DNA of 64,000 bases from an uncultured Cohaesibacter sp. (GCF_963662805.1 NZ_OY759852.1:1-64000), one strand, 5' to 3'; counted from the stretch's first letter, positions 34,892 to 44,039 are shown. Made by a program: numbers and translations. Notes: generated by a model from the sequence alone, not told the origin.

Positions 34892-36346
34892 TTATACGCC
34901 TGAGGCCGGAATACCGGTGCGCACAATCGGACGCGGGGCGACCAGTTCCTTCCAGGTGGAAAGCGCCTTGTTGACCGCGGTGTAAGGCTGGCGACCAACA
35001 AACTGGCCGTGCCCTTCCTCGGTCTTGAGCGTGCTTTCCTCGACCAGCACCTTGCCGCGCGACAGGGTGAAGCGCGGCAGACCGGTGACTTCCTTGCCTT
35101 CGAAGACGCTGTAGTCGATGGCTGACACCTGATTGGCGGCGCTGATGGTCTTGGAGCGCTTCGGATCCCAAACCACGATATCGGCATCGGCCCCAACAAG
35201 GATCGCGCCCTTTTTCGGGTACATGTTGAGGATCTTGGCGATGTTGGTGGAAGTCACGGCCACGAACTCGTTCATGGTCAGACGACCGGTGGTCACGCCA
35301 TAGGTCCAGAGCATCGGCATGCGGTCTTCAAGGCCTCCGGTGCCGTTCGGGATCTTGGTGAAATCGCCGACGCCGTAGCGCTTCTGGTCGGTGGTGAAGG
35401 CGCAGTGGTCGGTCGCGACGCACGACAGGGTGCCCGACTGCAGACCGGCCCAGAGGCTGTCCTGATGCTGCTTGTTGCGGAACGGCGGGCTCATGACGCG
35501 GCGAGCGGAATGATCCCAGTCCTTGTCGAAATATTCGCTCTCATCAAGGGTCAGATGCTGGATCAGCGGCTCGCCATAGACGCGCATGCCCTTCTGTTTG
35601 GCGCGGCGAATGGCTTCGTGGCTCTGCTCGCAGGAGGTATGCACCACATAGAGCGGCACGCCTGCCATGTCGGCGATCATGATGGCGCGGTTGGTGGCTT
35701 CGCCTTCCACTTCCGGCGGGCGGGAATAGGCGTGGCCTTCCGGACCGGTGTTGCCTTCAGCCAGCAGACGGGCGGACATGGATGCAACCACGTCGCCATT
35801 CTCGGCATGAACGAGCGGCATGGCGCCCAGTTCGGCACAGCGCTGGAAGGAGGCGAACAGCTCGTCGTCATTGACCATCAGCGAGCCCTTGTAGGCCATG
35901 AAATGCTTGAAGGTATTGATGCCCTTCTGACGGACCACGGCTTCCATTTCGTTGAAGACCTGCTCGCCCCACCAAGTGATGGCCATATGGAAGGAATAGT
36001 CGCAGGTCGCGCGGGTCGACTTGTTGTCCCAGCGCATCAGGGCGTCCATCAGGCTCTGGCCCGGATCGGGCAGGCAGAAGTCGACGACCATGGTGGTGCC
36101 GCCGGACACGGCGGCGCGGGTGCCACTGCCGAAATCATCGGCCGAATAGGTACCCATGAAGGGCATTTCGAGGTGAACGTGCGGATCGATACCGCCGGGC
36201 ATGACATAGCAGCCTGCGGCATCAAGGACTTCGTCTCCGGTGAGGTTTGGTCCGATTTCGGTGATGATGCCGTCTTCGATTTTCACGTCGGCATCGTAGG
36301 TCAGATCGGCGGTGACGATGGTTCCGCCCTTGATCACTGTGCTCAT
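34892..36346 (-). CDS. pydB: Dihydropyrimidinase (D-hydantoinase)
   Basis: This 484-residue cyclic amidase starts MSTVIKGGTIVTADLTYDAD at 36346. Metal-site motifs are GGIDPHVHLEMPFMGTYSAD, the carbamylated lysine in FMAYKGSLMV, HAENGDV, VVHTSCEQ and the aspartate in ATDHCAFTTDQK. It opens dihydrouracil or dihydrothymine to N-carbamoyl-beta-alanine or its methyl form; hydantoins are also typical substrates. The next upstream gene encodes the enzyme for the following step. A longer open frame exists in front, but its sequence does not look like this family. Confidence 0.93.
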   Translation of the reverse strand: MSTVIKGGTIVTADLTYDADVKIEDGIITEIGPNLTGDEVLDAAGCYVMPGGIDPHVHLEMPFMGTYSADDFGSGTRAAVSGGTTMVVDFCLPDPGQSLMDALMRWDNKSTRATCDYSFHMAITWWGEQVFNEMEAVVRQKGINTFKHFMAYKGSLMVNDDELFASFQRCAELGAMPLVHAENGDVVASMSARLLAEGNTGPEGHAYSRPPEVEGEATNRAIMIADMAGVPLYVVHTSCEQSHEAIRRAKQKGMRVYGEPLIQHLTLDESEYFDKDWDHSARRVMSPPFRNKQHQDSLWAGLQSGTLSCVATDHCAFTTDQKRYGVGDFTKIPNGTGGLEDRMPMLWTYGVTTGRLTMNEFVAVTSTNIAKILNMYPKKGAILVGADADIVVWDPKRSKTISAANQVSAIDYSVFEGKEVTGLPRFTLSRGKVLVEESTLKTEEGHGQFVGRQPYTAVNKALSTWKELVAPRPIVRTGIPASGV

Positions 36347-36488
36347 ATTGCTGTTCCCACTAATCTTTGTTCTCTGACGAATTTCTTTGGCGAATTGCTC
36401 TGGTGATTGAGGAAGGCCGGACGGTTCGGGTTTTTGCCCGCTTTGTTGTTTTGATCCGGTCTTCCCGTTTGCTGTCTTTATAACGCAG

Positions 36489-37730
36489 CTATTCCACGAT
36501 CTCGGCGGTTTCGAGCACGGCGCGGAGCAGCACGTCTGCGCCAGCGGTCGCCCATTCCTGACTGATGTCTTCGGCTTCGTTGTGGCTGAGGCCATCAACG
36601 CATGGGCACATGATCATCGTGGTCGGAGCAACCTTGGCAGCCCAGCAGGCATCATGTCCAGCGCCCGAGACGATATCCATATGGCTGTAGCCGAGCTCGA
36701 TGGCCGCATTGCGGACCTTTTCAACAAGGCTCGGATCGAAGGTGACGGGATCGAACTGGCCGACCTGCTCCACCGAGCAGCCAACGCCGAGCTCTTCACA
36801 GATAACAGCAGCCTTTTCCTTGATCTGGTCGCGCATGGAATTGAGCTTATCGATATCGACGGTGCGGATGTCGACGGTGAAGACTACAGTACCCGGCAGC
36901 ACGTTGCGCGAGTTGGGCGAGAAGGTCACCTGCCCTACCCCGCCGACGGCGTTGGGCTGGGCGGCCATGGTGACGTCCTGCACCATCTCGAAGATGCGAG
37001 CCATGGCGAGGCCTGCATTGACGCGCATGGCCATCGGCGTGGAGCCGGTGTGCGCTTCCTTGCCGGTCAGGGTGAATTCGAGCCACCACAGTCCCTGACA
37101 ATGGGTGACGACGCCGATTTCCTTGTTCTCGGCTTCAAGGATCGGGCCCTGCTCGATGTGATATTCGAAATAGGCGTGCATCTTGCGGGCGCCGACTTCC
37201 TCGTCACCGACCCAGCCGATGCGCTCCAGCTCTTCGCCGTAGGTCTTGCCTTCCAGATCCTTGCGGCCATAGGCATAGTCGAGAGTGTTGACGCCAGCAA
37301 ATACGCCAGACGACAGCATCGGCGGCGAGAAACGCGCGCCTTCCTCGTTGGCCCAGTTGGTCACGACGATCGGGTGCTTGGTCTTGATATCTGCATCATT
37401 GAGGGTGCGGACCAGCTCAAGAGCACTCAGCACGCCGAGCACGCCATCGTATTTGCCGCCAGTCGGCTGGGTATCAAGGTGAGAGCCGACATAGACCGGC
37501 AGGGCATCGGGATCGGTGCCTTCGCGGCGCATGAACATGGTGCCCATCTTGTCGACGCCCATGGTCAGGCCTGCATCATCACACCAGCTCTTGAACAGGG
37601 CGCGGCCTTCCGCGTCTTCGTCGGTCAGTGTTTGACGGTTGTTGCCGCCCGCGATGCCGGGGCCGATCTTTGCCATGTCCATGATGGACTGCCAAAGGCG
37701 ATCCGAATCCACTCGAAGATTTTTCTTCAT
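36489..37730 (-). CDS. pydC: Beta-ureidopropionase / N-carbamoylase (M20 type)
   Basis: This 413-residue zinc amidohydrolase has GSHLDTQPTGGKYDGVLGVL, the NEEGARFSPPM glutamates, EYHIEQGPILE, GKEAHTGSTPMAMR and the late SGAGHDACW. It hydrolyses N-carbamoyl-beta-alanine to beta-alanine, CO2 and ammonia. The bacterial M20-type PydC is unrelated to the nitrilase-type enzyme of animals and plants. Its operon places it between the hydantoinase and the beta-alanine-using enzymes, which supports the beta-amino acid assignment. GGGAA precedes the ATG. Confidence 0.9.
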   Translation of the reverse strand: MKKNLRVDSDRLWQSIMDMAKIGPGIAGGNNRQTLTDEDAEGRALFKSWCDDAGLTMGVDKMGTMFMRREGTDPDALPVYVGSHLDTQPTGGKYDGVLGVLSALELVRTLNDADIKTKHPIVVTNWANEEGARFSPPMLSSGVFAGVNTLDYAYGRKDLEGKTYGEELERIGWVGDEEVGARKMHAYFEYHIEQGPILEAENKEIGVVTHCQGLWWLEFTLTGKEAHTGSTPMAMRVNAGLAMARIFEMVQDVTMAAQPNAVGGVGQVTFSPNSRNVLPGTVVFTVDIRTVDIDKLNSMRDQIKEKAAVICEELGVGCSVEQVGQFDPVTFDPSLVEKVRNAAIELGYSHMDIVSGAGHDACWAAKVAPTTMIMCPCVDGLSHNEAEDISQEWATAGADVLLRAVLETAEIVE

Positions 37731-37916
37731 AGCCTAGTTCCCTGTGCTAGAGCCCGCATGCTCCGACAAAGTGTCGATCAACACGCTCAAGCTCTCGTTT
37801 TTGAACGCACTTCCCCTGTTGACCATAAATCCGGCCTTGCAGGTACGTTCTTGCTCTGGAAGGCCCCGCCGTTTATCCGGCTTGTTTTTGCGGGCCGTAG
37901 TCTTTCAATTCAGGTG

Positions 37917-37937
37917 CCTTCCCCTAGCTGGGGAAGG
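37917..37937 (-). other. Hairpin straddling the stop codon of the semialdehyde dehydrogenase gene
   Basis: CCTTCCCC and GGGGAAGG pair perfectly across a five-base loop that contains the gene's stop codon. There is no T-run, so it is more likely an RNA-stability or processing element than a terminator. The following 180 bases up to pydC hold no gene. Confidence 0.45.
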
Positions 37938-39414
37938 TGAACACTGCGCCCTCGGACATGCCTTCGGGCCAACGTGTTGTTGTGGTTTTAAGTCTTGTAT
38001 AAAAATGAATGGCCTCGGGGCCATAAATGCCGTGCGAGCCGAAGCTCGAACGCTTCCAGCCGCCAAAGGAATGGAAGGCGACCGGTACGGGGATCGGCAC
38101 ATTGATGCCGACCATGCCGACCTCGATGCCGCTGGAAAATTTGCGGGCAGCGTCACCATTGCGGGTAAAGATGGCGGTGCCGTTGCCATATTCGTGCTCG
38201 TTGATCAGCTTGACCGCAGTCTCGAAGGTCTGCGGCTCGAGAACGGAGAGGACCGGGCCGAAAATCTCGGTCTTGTAGATGTCCATGTCCGGCTTGACTT
38301 TGTCAAACAAAGTGCCGCCAACGAAATAGCCATTCTCATAGCCCTGAAGCTGGAAGCCGCGACCGTCGACCACAAGCTCGGCCCCCTGCTCCACGCCGCT
38401 GTCGATGAGGCCGGTGATACGAGCCTTGGCCTCAGCGGTGATGACCGGACCCATTTCGGCGGCTTCGTCCGTGGACGGGCCGATCTTGAGAGCCTCGACC
38501 TTGGGCTTCAATGCATCAACGAGCTTGGTTGCGGTCTCCTCGCCGATGGGCACGGCAACCGAGACGGCCATGCAGCGCTCGCCAGCGGAGCCGAACCCGG
38601 CACCCATCAGGGCGTCGGCGGCCTGCTCCATGTCGGCGTCCGGCATGATGATCATGTGGTTTTTGGCACCACCGAGGGCCTGTACACGCTTGGCACTGTC
38701 GGTGCCACGGCGATAGACATATTCGGCAATCGGGGTCGAGCCGACGAAGCTCACCGCCTTGATGTCGGGATGATCAAGCAGCGTGTCGACGGCGCTCTTG
38801 TCGCCATGCACGACGTTGATCACGCCCTTGGGCAAGCCTGCCTGCATCAGCAGTTCGCAGACAAAGGTGGCAGCAGAGGGATCGCGTTCGGACGGTTTCA
38901 GCACGAAGGTGTTGCCGCAGGCAATCGCCATCGGGAACATCCACATGGGCACCATGGCGGGGAAATTGAACGGCGTGATCCCGGCCACGACGCCAAGCGG
39001 TTGGCGCTCGGAATGGGTGTCGATGCCTGTCCCGACATTGCGGGAGAACTCGCCTTTCAGCAGCTCGGGGATGGCGCAGGCATATTCGATCACTTCGAGA
39101 GCGCGTGCAACTTCGCCCAGCGCATCATCATGGGTCTTGCCATGCTCGCGGCTGATTTCGCGGGCGATGTCATCGGCCTTTTCGCGCACCAGCGCTGCGT
39201 AGGAGAACATCACGCGGGCGCGCTTGGCCGGAGCAAGAGCCGCCCAAGCGGGCAGCGCGGCCTTGGCCGCGGCCACGGCTCCGTTGATCTCGGCTTCGCT
39301 TGACAGCCCGACCGTACCGATCTGCTCCCCAGTCGCGGGGTTGAAGACTGCGCTTTCTCGGCCTGAGGTCGAGGCAATCATGTCCCCGTTGATGAGATTC
39401 TTGACCTGATACAT
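37924..39414 (-). CDS. mmsA: Methylmalonate/malonate-semialdehyde dehydrogenase (CoA-acylating)
   Basis: This 496-residue aldehyde dehydrogenase carries the MmsA/IolA pattern: GITPFNFPAMVPMWMFPMAI, FVGSTPIAEYVY, the catalytic cysteine in FGSAGERCMAVSV and FHSFGGWKRSSFGSHGIYG. The family makes acyl-CoA and releases CO2. After beta-alanine transamination it would turn malonate semialdehyde to acetyl-CoA, or methylmalonate semialdehyde from thymine to propionyl-CoA. It starts four bases after the aminotransferase stop, so the two are co-translated. Confidence 0.92.
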   Translation of the reverse strand: MYQVKNLINGDMIASTSGRESAVFNPATGEQIGTVGLSSEAEINGAVAAAKAALPAWAALAPAKRARVMFSYAALVREKADDIAREISREHGKTHDDALGEVARALEVIEYACAIPELLKGEFSRNVGTGIDTHSERQPLGVVAGITPFNFPAMVPMWMFPMAIACGNTFVLKPSERDPSAATFVCELLMQAGLPKGVINVVHGDKSAVDTLLDHPDIKAVSFVGSTPIAEYVYRRGTDSAKRVQALGGAKNHMIIMPDADMEQAADALMGAGFGSAGERCMAVSVAVPIGEETATKLVDALKPKVEALKIGPSTDEAAEMGPVITAEAKARITGLIDSGVEQGAELVVDGRGFQLQGYENGYFVGGTLFDKVKPDMDIYKTEIFGPVLSVLEPQTFETAVKLINEHEYGNGTAIFTRNGDAARKFSSGIEVGMVGINVPIPVPVAFHSFGGWKRSSFGSHGIYGPEAIHFYTRLKTTTTRWPEGMSEGAVFTFPS

Positions 39415-39417
39415 GGA

Positions 39418-40725
39418 TTAGTCGAGCTCCTTGAGGATCGTCTTCAGCGTGTCGAAGATCTGATCGATCTGTTCTTTTTCAATGATGAGTGGCGGCGACA
39501 GGGCGATGATGTCACCCGTCGTGCGAATGAGGACGCCCTTTTCGAAAGCCTTGATGAAGCAGTCGAAGGCGCGTTTGGTCGGCTGGCCGGGGATCGACTG
39601 CAACTCGATAGCCCCAATGAGGCCGATGTTGCGGATGTCGATCACATGCGGCAGCCCCTTGAGGCTATGGAGGGCATCTTCCCAGTAGCTAGCGAGGTCG
39701 GCAGCGCGCTGGAAGAGGCCTTCCTCGGCATAGGTCTCTAGCGTCGCAATGCCGGCGGCAGAGGCAATCGGGTTGCCCGAATAGGTGTAGCCATGAAACA
39801 GCTCGATGAGATGCTCCGGGCCGGTCATGAAGGCATCGTGGATCTTGGACGTGCTGAGCACTGCGCCCATCGGGATGACGCCGTTGGTGAGCCCCTTGGC
39901 GCAGGTAATGAGATCCGGTGTCACGCCGAAATAGTCGGTAGCAAACGGTGCACCAAGGCGACCGAAACCGGTGATGACTTCGTCGAAGATCAAGAGGATG
40001 CCATGCTGTTCGGTGAGCGCACGAAGGCGTTCGAGATAGCCCTTGGGCGGAATGAGCACGCCGGTCGATCCGGCGACAGGCTCGACGATCACGGCGGCGA
40101 TGGTTTCCGCGCCGTGGAGCGCGATGATGCGCAGGAGCTCGTCGGCGAGGTCAGCCCCATGCTCGGGCATACCACGCACAAAGCTATTCTGCTCCGGCAG
40201 ATGGGTCGAAGGCAGATGATCGACGCCCGTCAGCAGCGAGCCGAACATGCGGCGGTTGTTGGGGATACCACCAACCGAGATGCCGCCAAAGTTCACGCCG
40301 TGATAGCCACGCTCGCGACCGATGAGGCGGATGCGTTGCCCCTCCCCGTTTGCGCGGTGATAGGCAAGCGCGATCTTCAGCGCCGTCTCAACACTCTCGG
40401 AGCCGGAGTTGGTGAAAAAGACATGCTCCATGCCTTCGGGAGCCATGTCGCGCAGCTTGGTGGCCAGCTCGAAGGCCTTCGGGTGGCCAATCTGAAACGC
40501 CGGTGCATAATCGAGTTCTTCGGCCTGCGCCTTGATCGCCTCCACGATCTTAGGACGCTTGTGGCCAGCATTGCAGCACCACAGCCCGGCGGTGCCATCA
40601 AGCACTTTCCGATTGTCTGCCGTCTGATAATACATACCGTCAGCCGAGACGAACATTCGTGGGGCAGACTTGAACTGCCTGTTGGCAGTGAACGGCATCC
40701 AGAATGCCGAAAGATCATTTTGCAT
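39418..40725 (-). CDS. Beta-alanine:pyruvate aminotransferase (class III)
   Basis: This 435-residue omega-aminotransferase opens FWMPFTANRQFKSAPRMFV, typical of beta-alanine:pyruvate transaminases, with TNSGSESVETALKIAL, IFDEVITGFGRLGAPFA and the PLP lysine in CAKGLTNGVIPMGAV. It converts beta-alanine (from uracil) or beta-aminoisobutyrate (from thymine) to the semialdehyde used by the next enzyme. It is the first gene of the long leftward operon; AGGGAAG lies close before the ATG. It diverges from the regulator gene. Confidence 0.9.
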   Translation of the reverse strand: MQNDLSAFWMPFTANRQFKSAPRMFVSADGMYYQTADNRKVLDGTAGLWCCNAGHKRPKIVEAIKAQAEELDYAPAFQIGHPKAFELATKLRDMAPEGMEHVFFTNSGSESVETALKIALAYHRANGEGQRIRLIGRERGYHGVNFGGISVGGIPNNRRMFGSLLTGVDHLPSTHLPEQNSFVRGMPEHGADLADELLRIIALHGAETIAAVIVEPVAGSTGVLIPPKGYLERLRALTEQHGILLIFDEVITGFGRLGAPFATDYFGVTPDLITCAKGLTNGVIPMGAVLSTSKIHDAFMTGPEHLIELFHGYTYSGNPIASAAGIATLETYAEEGLFQRAADLASYWEDALHSLKGLPHVIDIRNIGLIGAIELQSIPGQPTKRAFDCFIKAFEKGVLIRTTGDIIALSPPLIIEKEQIDQIFDTLKTILKELD

Positions 40726-40835
40726 CGCTCTTCCCTAAACCCTCGCAGATGACTTTTTGCCTATTCCGGCTTTTATGATATGAACGATTGCATTAGCTGC
40801 ACGATCGGTCAATATATTATCTGCACGATCGGTCA
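40726..40835. promoter_or_regulatory. Tandem 15-bp operator candidates between the pyrimidine operon and its regulator
   Basis: CTGCACGATCGGTCA occurs twice in direct orientation (40797-40811 and 40821-40835), 24 bases apart. Read on the other strand it begins TGACCGATCG, related to the TTGACCA half-site known for RutR. The sites lie about 70-110 bases ahead of the aminotransferase ATG and well upstream of the divergent regulator, so a TetR-type repressor could control both. Confidence 0.55.
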
Positions 40836-41013
40836 GAATTTTAATTGTCTGCATGACTTTGGAGCATGTGCTCAAAATTCAGACTGTGAGCGGCATAAAA
40901 AACAGACGGTTTTTGTTGAAGAGCGAAGACATTCCACAAAGACCTTTGGAAGACAGTCGGCGCATTGCGCAAAACTGGTGTGGATACACCGGACATTATG
41001 CACAGGATCGTTC

Positions 41014-41640
41014 ATGGAAGCTCAACAAGCAACCAAGCAGCAATTAAACCGTGAAAAGAACATTGAAAAGATTCTGTCAGCCGCAGAAATCATATTCGCA
41101 GAGTTTGGCTATAGTGGGGCCTCGATCAGCAAGATTGCAGATGAAGCGGGTTTACCAAAGTCGAATATCGTTTATTACTTTTCAACCAAAGAACTGCTCT
41201 ATCGCACTGTCGTAGAAGACATTTTCAACGTCTGGAGACAAGCGGCAGACGAGATCCGCGATGATGCCGATCCCAAGTATGCGCTCGGCAGCTATATCGA
41301 CACCAAAATGGAACTTGCGCGCACGCGGCCCTATGGTTCCAAGGTTTGGGCAAACGAGATCATTCAGGGAGCGCCCATCGTTCAGGACTATCTGGAATCG
41401 GAGCTGAGATCCTGGACCGAGGAGCGCGTCGCGGTGATGAACAAGTGGATCACTGACGGCAAGATCCGCGCCATCAGCCCCAAGCATCTTCTCTTCGCAA
41501 TCTGGGCGACAACCCAGCATTATGCCGACTTCAAACACCAGATCACGACGCTCAACGAGGGCAGCGACCTGTCCGACGATCAGTGGCAGGAAACGAAAAA
41601 GGCTGTGAAAGAACTGCTGCTGTTCGGCATCTGTACATAG
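41014..41640 (+). CDS. RutR-like TetR-family regulator
   Basis: This 208-residue protein starts at the ATG at 41014 (AGGA ahead); an open frame extends further back but has no family resemblance. The HTH is typical (ILSAAEIIFAEFGYSGASIS, KIADEAGLPKSNIVYYFSTK). The effector domain runs through MELARTRPYGSKVWANEIIQ and FAIWATTQHYADFKHQI, very close to RutR, the E. coli repressor released by uracil and thymine. Its divergent position next to a pyrimidine operon strongly supports the same role. The gene symbol is left empty because orthology to rutR was not tested. Confidence 0.87.
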   Translation: MEAQQATKQQLNREKNIEKILSAAEIIFAEFGYSGASISKIADEAGLPKSNIVYYFSTKELLYRTVVEDIFNVWRQAADEIRDDADPKYALGSYIDTKMELARTRPYGSKVWANEIIQGAPIVQDYLESELRSWTEERVAVMNKWITDGKIRAISPKHLLFAIWATTQHYADFKHQITTLNEGSDLSDDQWQETKKAVKELLLFGICT

Positions 41641-41716
41641 AATCACGACTCGCCCCGACGCGCCAAGTGATCGTCACGCTCGCACTGTTGGGGTGGTCAG
41701 GGCGCTGTTTGAAGCC

Positions 41717-42601
41717 TCAGACGATTGCGTATTTTTCGATGATGGCGGCGAGTTTTCGATCCAGATTTGGCGAGGCGACCGGGACCGGCTGCCGCCCGGC
41801 ACCGACGCTCTCATGCATCAGATAGAGCAATTGCCTGATGATGAGCGGCAAAGGACCGAGGTCCTCCAGATCCTTGCCGAGCTCGCAATAGAGCGACAGC
41901 CGCTTCATCGCTTCCTCGTCCCGACCTTCCCGGAAATCGGTACAAAAGCCGTTGAGGGTCTTTGGCAGGATATTGCCGAGATCGGACATGCACCCCGCAG
42001 CACCGTTCATGAAGGCCGAATGGATCAGGCCATCCACGCCGACGTAAATCTCGAAATCCTCGTGCTCTACGGCTATGGCGAGATAGGCATCTAGCTTGGA
42101 TATCTCGCCTCCGGCATCCTTGATGCCGTGAATGTTGGGGTGCGCGGCGAGCTCGAAGGCCGTTTCCGGCTCGATCGGATTGCAGGAGCGGGAGGGAACA
42201 TTATAGAGATAGACCGGCGTGTCGATGTCGTCGGCGACCTTGCTGTAATGGGCGATCAGGTCACTTTGGCTGCACTGAACGAAAAATGGCGTGATGACCG
42301 TTGCGCCCTGAACCCCAAGACTTGCGATCTCGCGTCCGAGCAGCACGGACTGGTAGGTGGATGGCATGCCGACATTGGCATAGACAGCAACCCTGCCGTC
42401 CGCCTCCTCCAGCACTTCGGCACAGAGCCGGACTTTTTCTGCGTGGGTCAGGCTGGTGAAATCACCAATCGTGTCGCAGACCAGAATGCCGTTGCCCGCA
42501 TCCACCTGCCGCCGCACCTGCGCGCGGACCGCGGTGTAGTTGATGGTATCGTCGCTGCCGAAACAGGTGATGATCGGGACAATCGGCTGAGGATGCATCA
42601 T
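41717..42601 (-). CDS. DapA-family aldolase/lyase (dihydrodipicolinate synthase superfamily)
   Basis: This 294-residue TIM-barrel lyase has the tyrosine motif YLYNVPSRSCNPI and the Schiff-base lysine in HGIKDAGGEISKL, plus GVQGATVITPFFVQCS near the middle. The superfamily splits or forms C-C bonds of pyruvate-containing acids (2-keto-3-deoxy sugar acids, sialic acid, dipicolinate precursors). The ATG at 42601 follows GGAAGGG; an in-frame extension to 42685 is unlikely. It is the last gene of the sigma-54-type operon and probably cleaves the pathway intermediate made by the kinase and other enzymes; which one is unknown. Confidence 0.85.
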   Translation of the reverse strand: MMHPQPIVPIITCFGSDDTINYTAVRAQVRRQVDAGNGILVCDTIGDFTSLTHAEKVRLCAEVLEEADGRVAVYANVGMPSTYQSVLLGREIASLGVQGATVITPFFVQCSQSDLIAHYSKVADDIDTPVYLYNVPSRSCNPIEPETAFELAAHPNIHGIKDAGGEISKLDAYLAIAVEHEDFEIYVGVDGLIHSAFMNGAAGCMSDLGNILPKTLNGFCTDFREGRDEEAMKRLSLYCELGKDLEDLGPLPLIIRQLLYLMHESVGAGRQPVPVASPNLDRKLAAIIEKYAIV

Positions 42602-42653
42602 CGTGGCCCTTCCAACCGGAACCGCAAGACGCAAGACAGATTGCTGCGCACTG

Positions 42654-43922
42654 TTATACTTGAGCGGCGAGACATGGTTGTACAATCCTCGATGCGATGG
42701 TCAGCAGCAGGTCTTTTTCGCCAAAGCCCCCCGCCTTTGAAATGAAGCCTTCAATCCCCTTGTCGTTGCTTTCGCAGATGCCAAGCACAACCCCGGGCAA
42801 CAACTCATTGACGAGGCTGACGGACTGAATCCCGAACGCTTGAGCCACTGCGATGGAAGTGCTGCCGCCCGTGCTGTAGACGGTTTTGCACGGCACGATC
42901 CCGCATATTTCGACAGCGGCTGCTCCGAGCAGCGCCGCAACCCGCTCACCATCCTGTTTCGAAACGGTCTGCTTGTCCGCATCATCGGCTATGTGCAGCA
43001 GGACATTGAGGCCTTCCGCCCCGGGATGAGACAGGGCCGTTGCGCACTTCTGCTTCATGTCCTCAAGTGTGTCGTGAGCACTGAGCTGGATCGATGTGAA
43101 CAAACCGCTGTGTTTTGCCTGTTTGGCCTGAGAAAGGGAAATCGGAGCAAGACTGCCCACGATGGCGAGCAACGGCCCGTGTACGGGGGCAGTCTCGGGC
43201 CTCCCCTTTTTCCCTTTTGCCCATTCGGCGGCCACCGCTCGTGCGAAGCCACCAGCTCCGACGGGCAAGAGATTTTCCGACATAACGAGACGGGCGAGCG
43301 CTTGGAGATGTGCGATGGTTGTTGCATCGGCGGTGATGAGACGCACACCCTCGGCGATCAGGGTTCTGACGCGCTCGGCCATATGGATGGAGCCCGCTTC
43401 GATATCGTCAAGATCGAGAACCCCGATTGGAAGAGTGGTCTGCGCTTTCAGAATTTCGGCGATTTCTGAGGTCTCGAGCGGATGGAAGGGGTCGCTTCCG
43501 ATATCGGACCGATGCAGTGGCTCTCCATTCAGCCAGATCACGCCACCGACGCAGGTTCGGCCTGTTTCGGGCATGGCGGGGCAAATGATCGCCGCACTCT
43601 GCCCAGTCACCGACAGAGCAGCCTCGATCTCGGCACCGGGATTGCCGCGCATGGTCGAGTCGATCTTCTTGTAGATAGCGTGATAGCCCGATGACTGGCA
43701 AAGGCCGATGGTGCGGGCAACAACAGAGGCTGCGTCGGCGGGAGAAAGGAACCGGGTTTCGGTCGTGATGGCAATGGCGTCCTCATTCAGAGGAGCTCCT
43801 TCCAGTGCCGAGATGTGAAGCAGCAATTCCGCACGAGATCCTGAGCGTGCGAAATGAATGCCGGCATCGCCAGCACCGGTAAAATCATCGGCGATAATGG
43901 CCAGTTTTTCACCCTCTATCAC
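42654..43922 (-). CDS. Four-carbon acid sugar kinase (DUF1537 family)
   Basis: This 422-residue protein is of the DUF1537/OtnK-DtnK family: N-terminal substrate domain LAIIADDFTGAGDAGIHFA and YKKIDSTMRGNPGAEIEAAL, then the C-terminal nucleotide-binding domain with LLAIVGSLAPISLSQAKQA and YSTGGSTSIAVAQAFGI. Known members phosphorylate erythronate, threonate or related acids. The usual partners (PdxA2-type dehydrogenase, OtnC aldolase, OtnI) are absent; instead a DapA-type lyase and a BNR protein flank it. The substrate is therefore likely a different acid. It lies between those two genes in the same operon. Confidence 0.88.
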   Translation of the reverse strand: MIEGEKLAIIADDFTGAGDAGIHFARSGSRAELLLHISALEGAPLNEDAIAITTETRFLSPADAASVVARTIGLCQSSGYHAIYKKIDSTMRGNPGAEIEAALSVTGQSAAIICPAMPETGRTCVGGVIWLNGEPLHRSDIGSDPFHPLETSEIAEILKAQTTLPIGVLDLDDIEAGSIHMAERVRTLIAEGVRLITADATTIAHLQALARLVMSENLLPVGAGGFARAVAAEWAKGKKGRPETAPVHGPLLAIVGSLAPISLSQAKQAKHSGLFTSIQLSAHDTLEDMKQKCATALSHPGAEGLNVLLHIADDADKQTVSKQDGERVAALLGAAAVEICGIVPCKTVYSTGGSTSIAVAQAFGIQSVSLVNELLPGVVLGICESNDKGIEGFISKAGGFGEKDLLLTIASRIVQPCLAAQV

Positions 43923-44039
43923 AACAATCCCCTTTTCACGGCGAGCCCTTATGGCCCGGTTCGCGGTTTCACTCTTTTCGTCGCCAAACAGGTCTGGTCT
44001 TCGAAAGCAGGTATCTATCCCGTTCTCCCTCTCCTTTCG

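Noticed and set aside
36347..36598. N-terminal extension of the dihydropyrimidinase
   Set aside because: The extra residues do not resemble the family and overlap the end of pydC; the ATG at 36346 gives the normal length.
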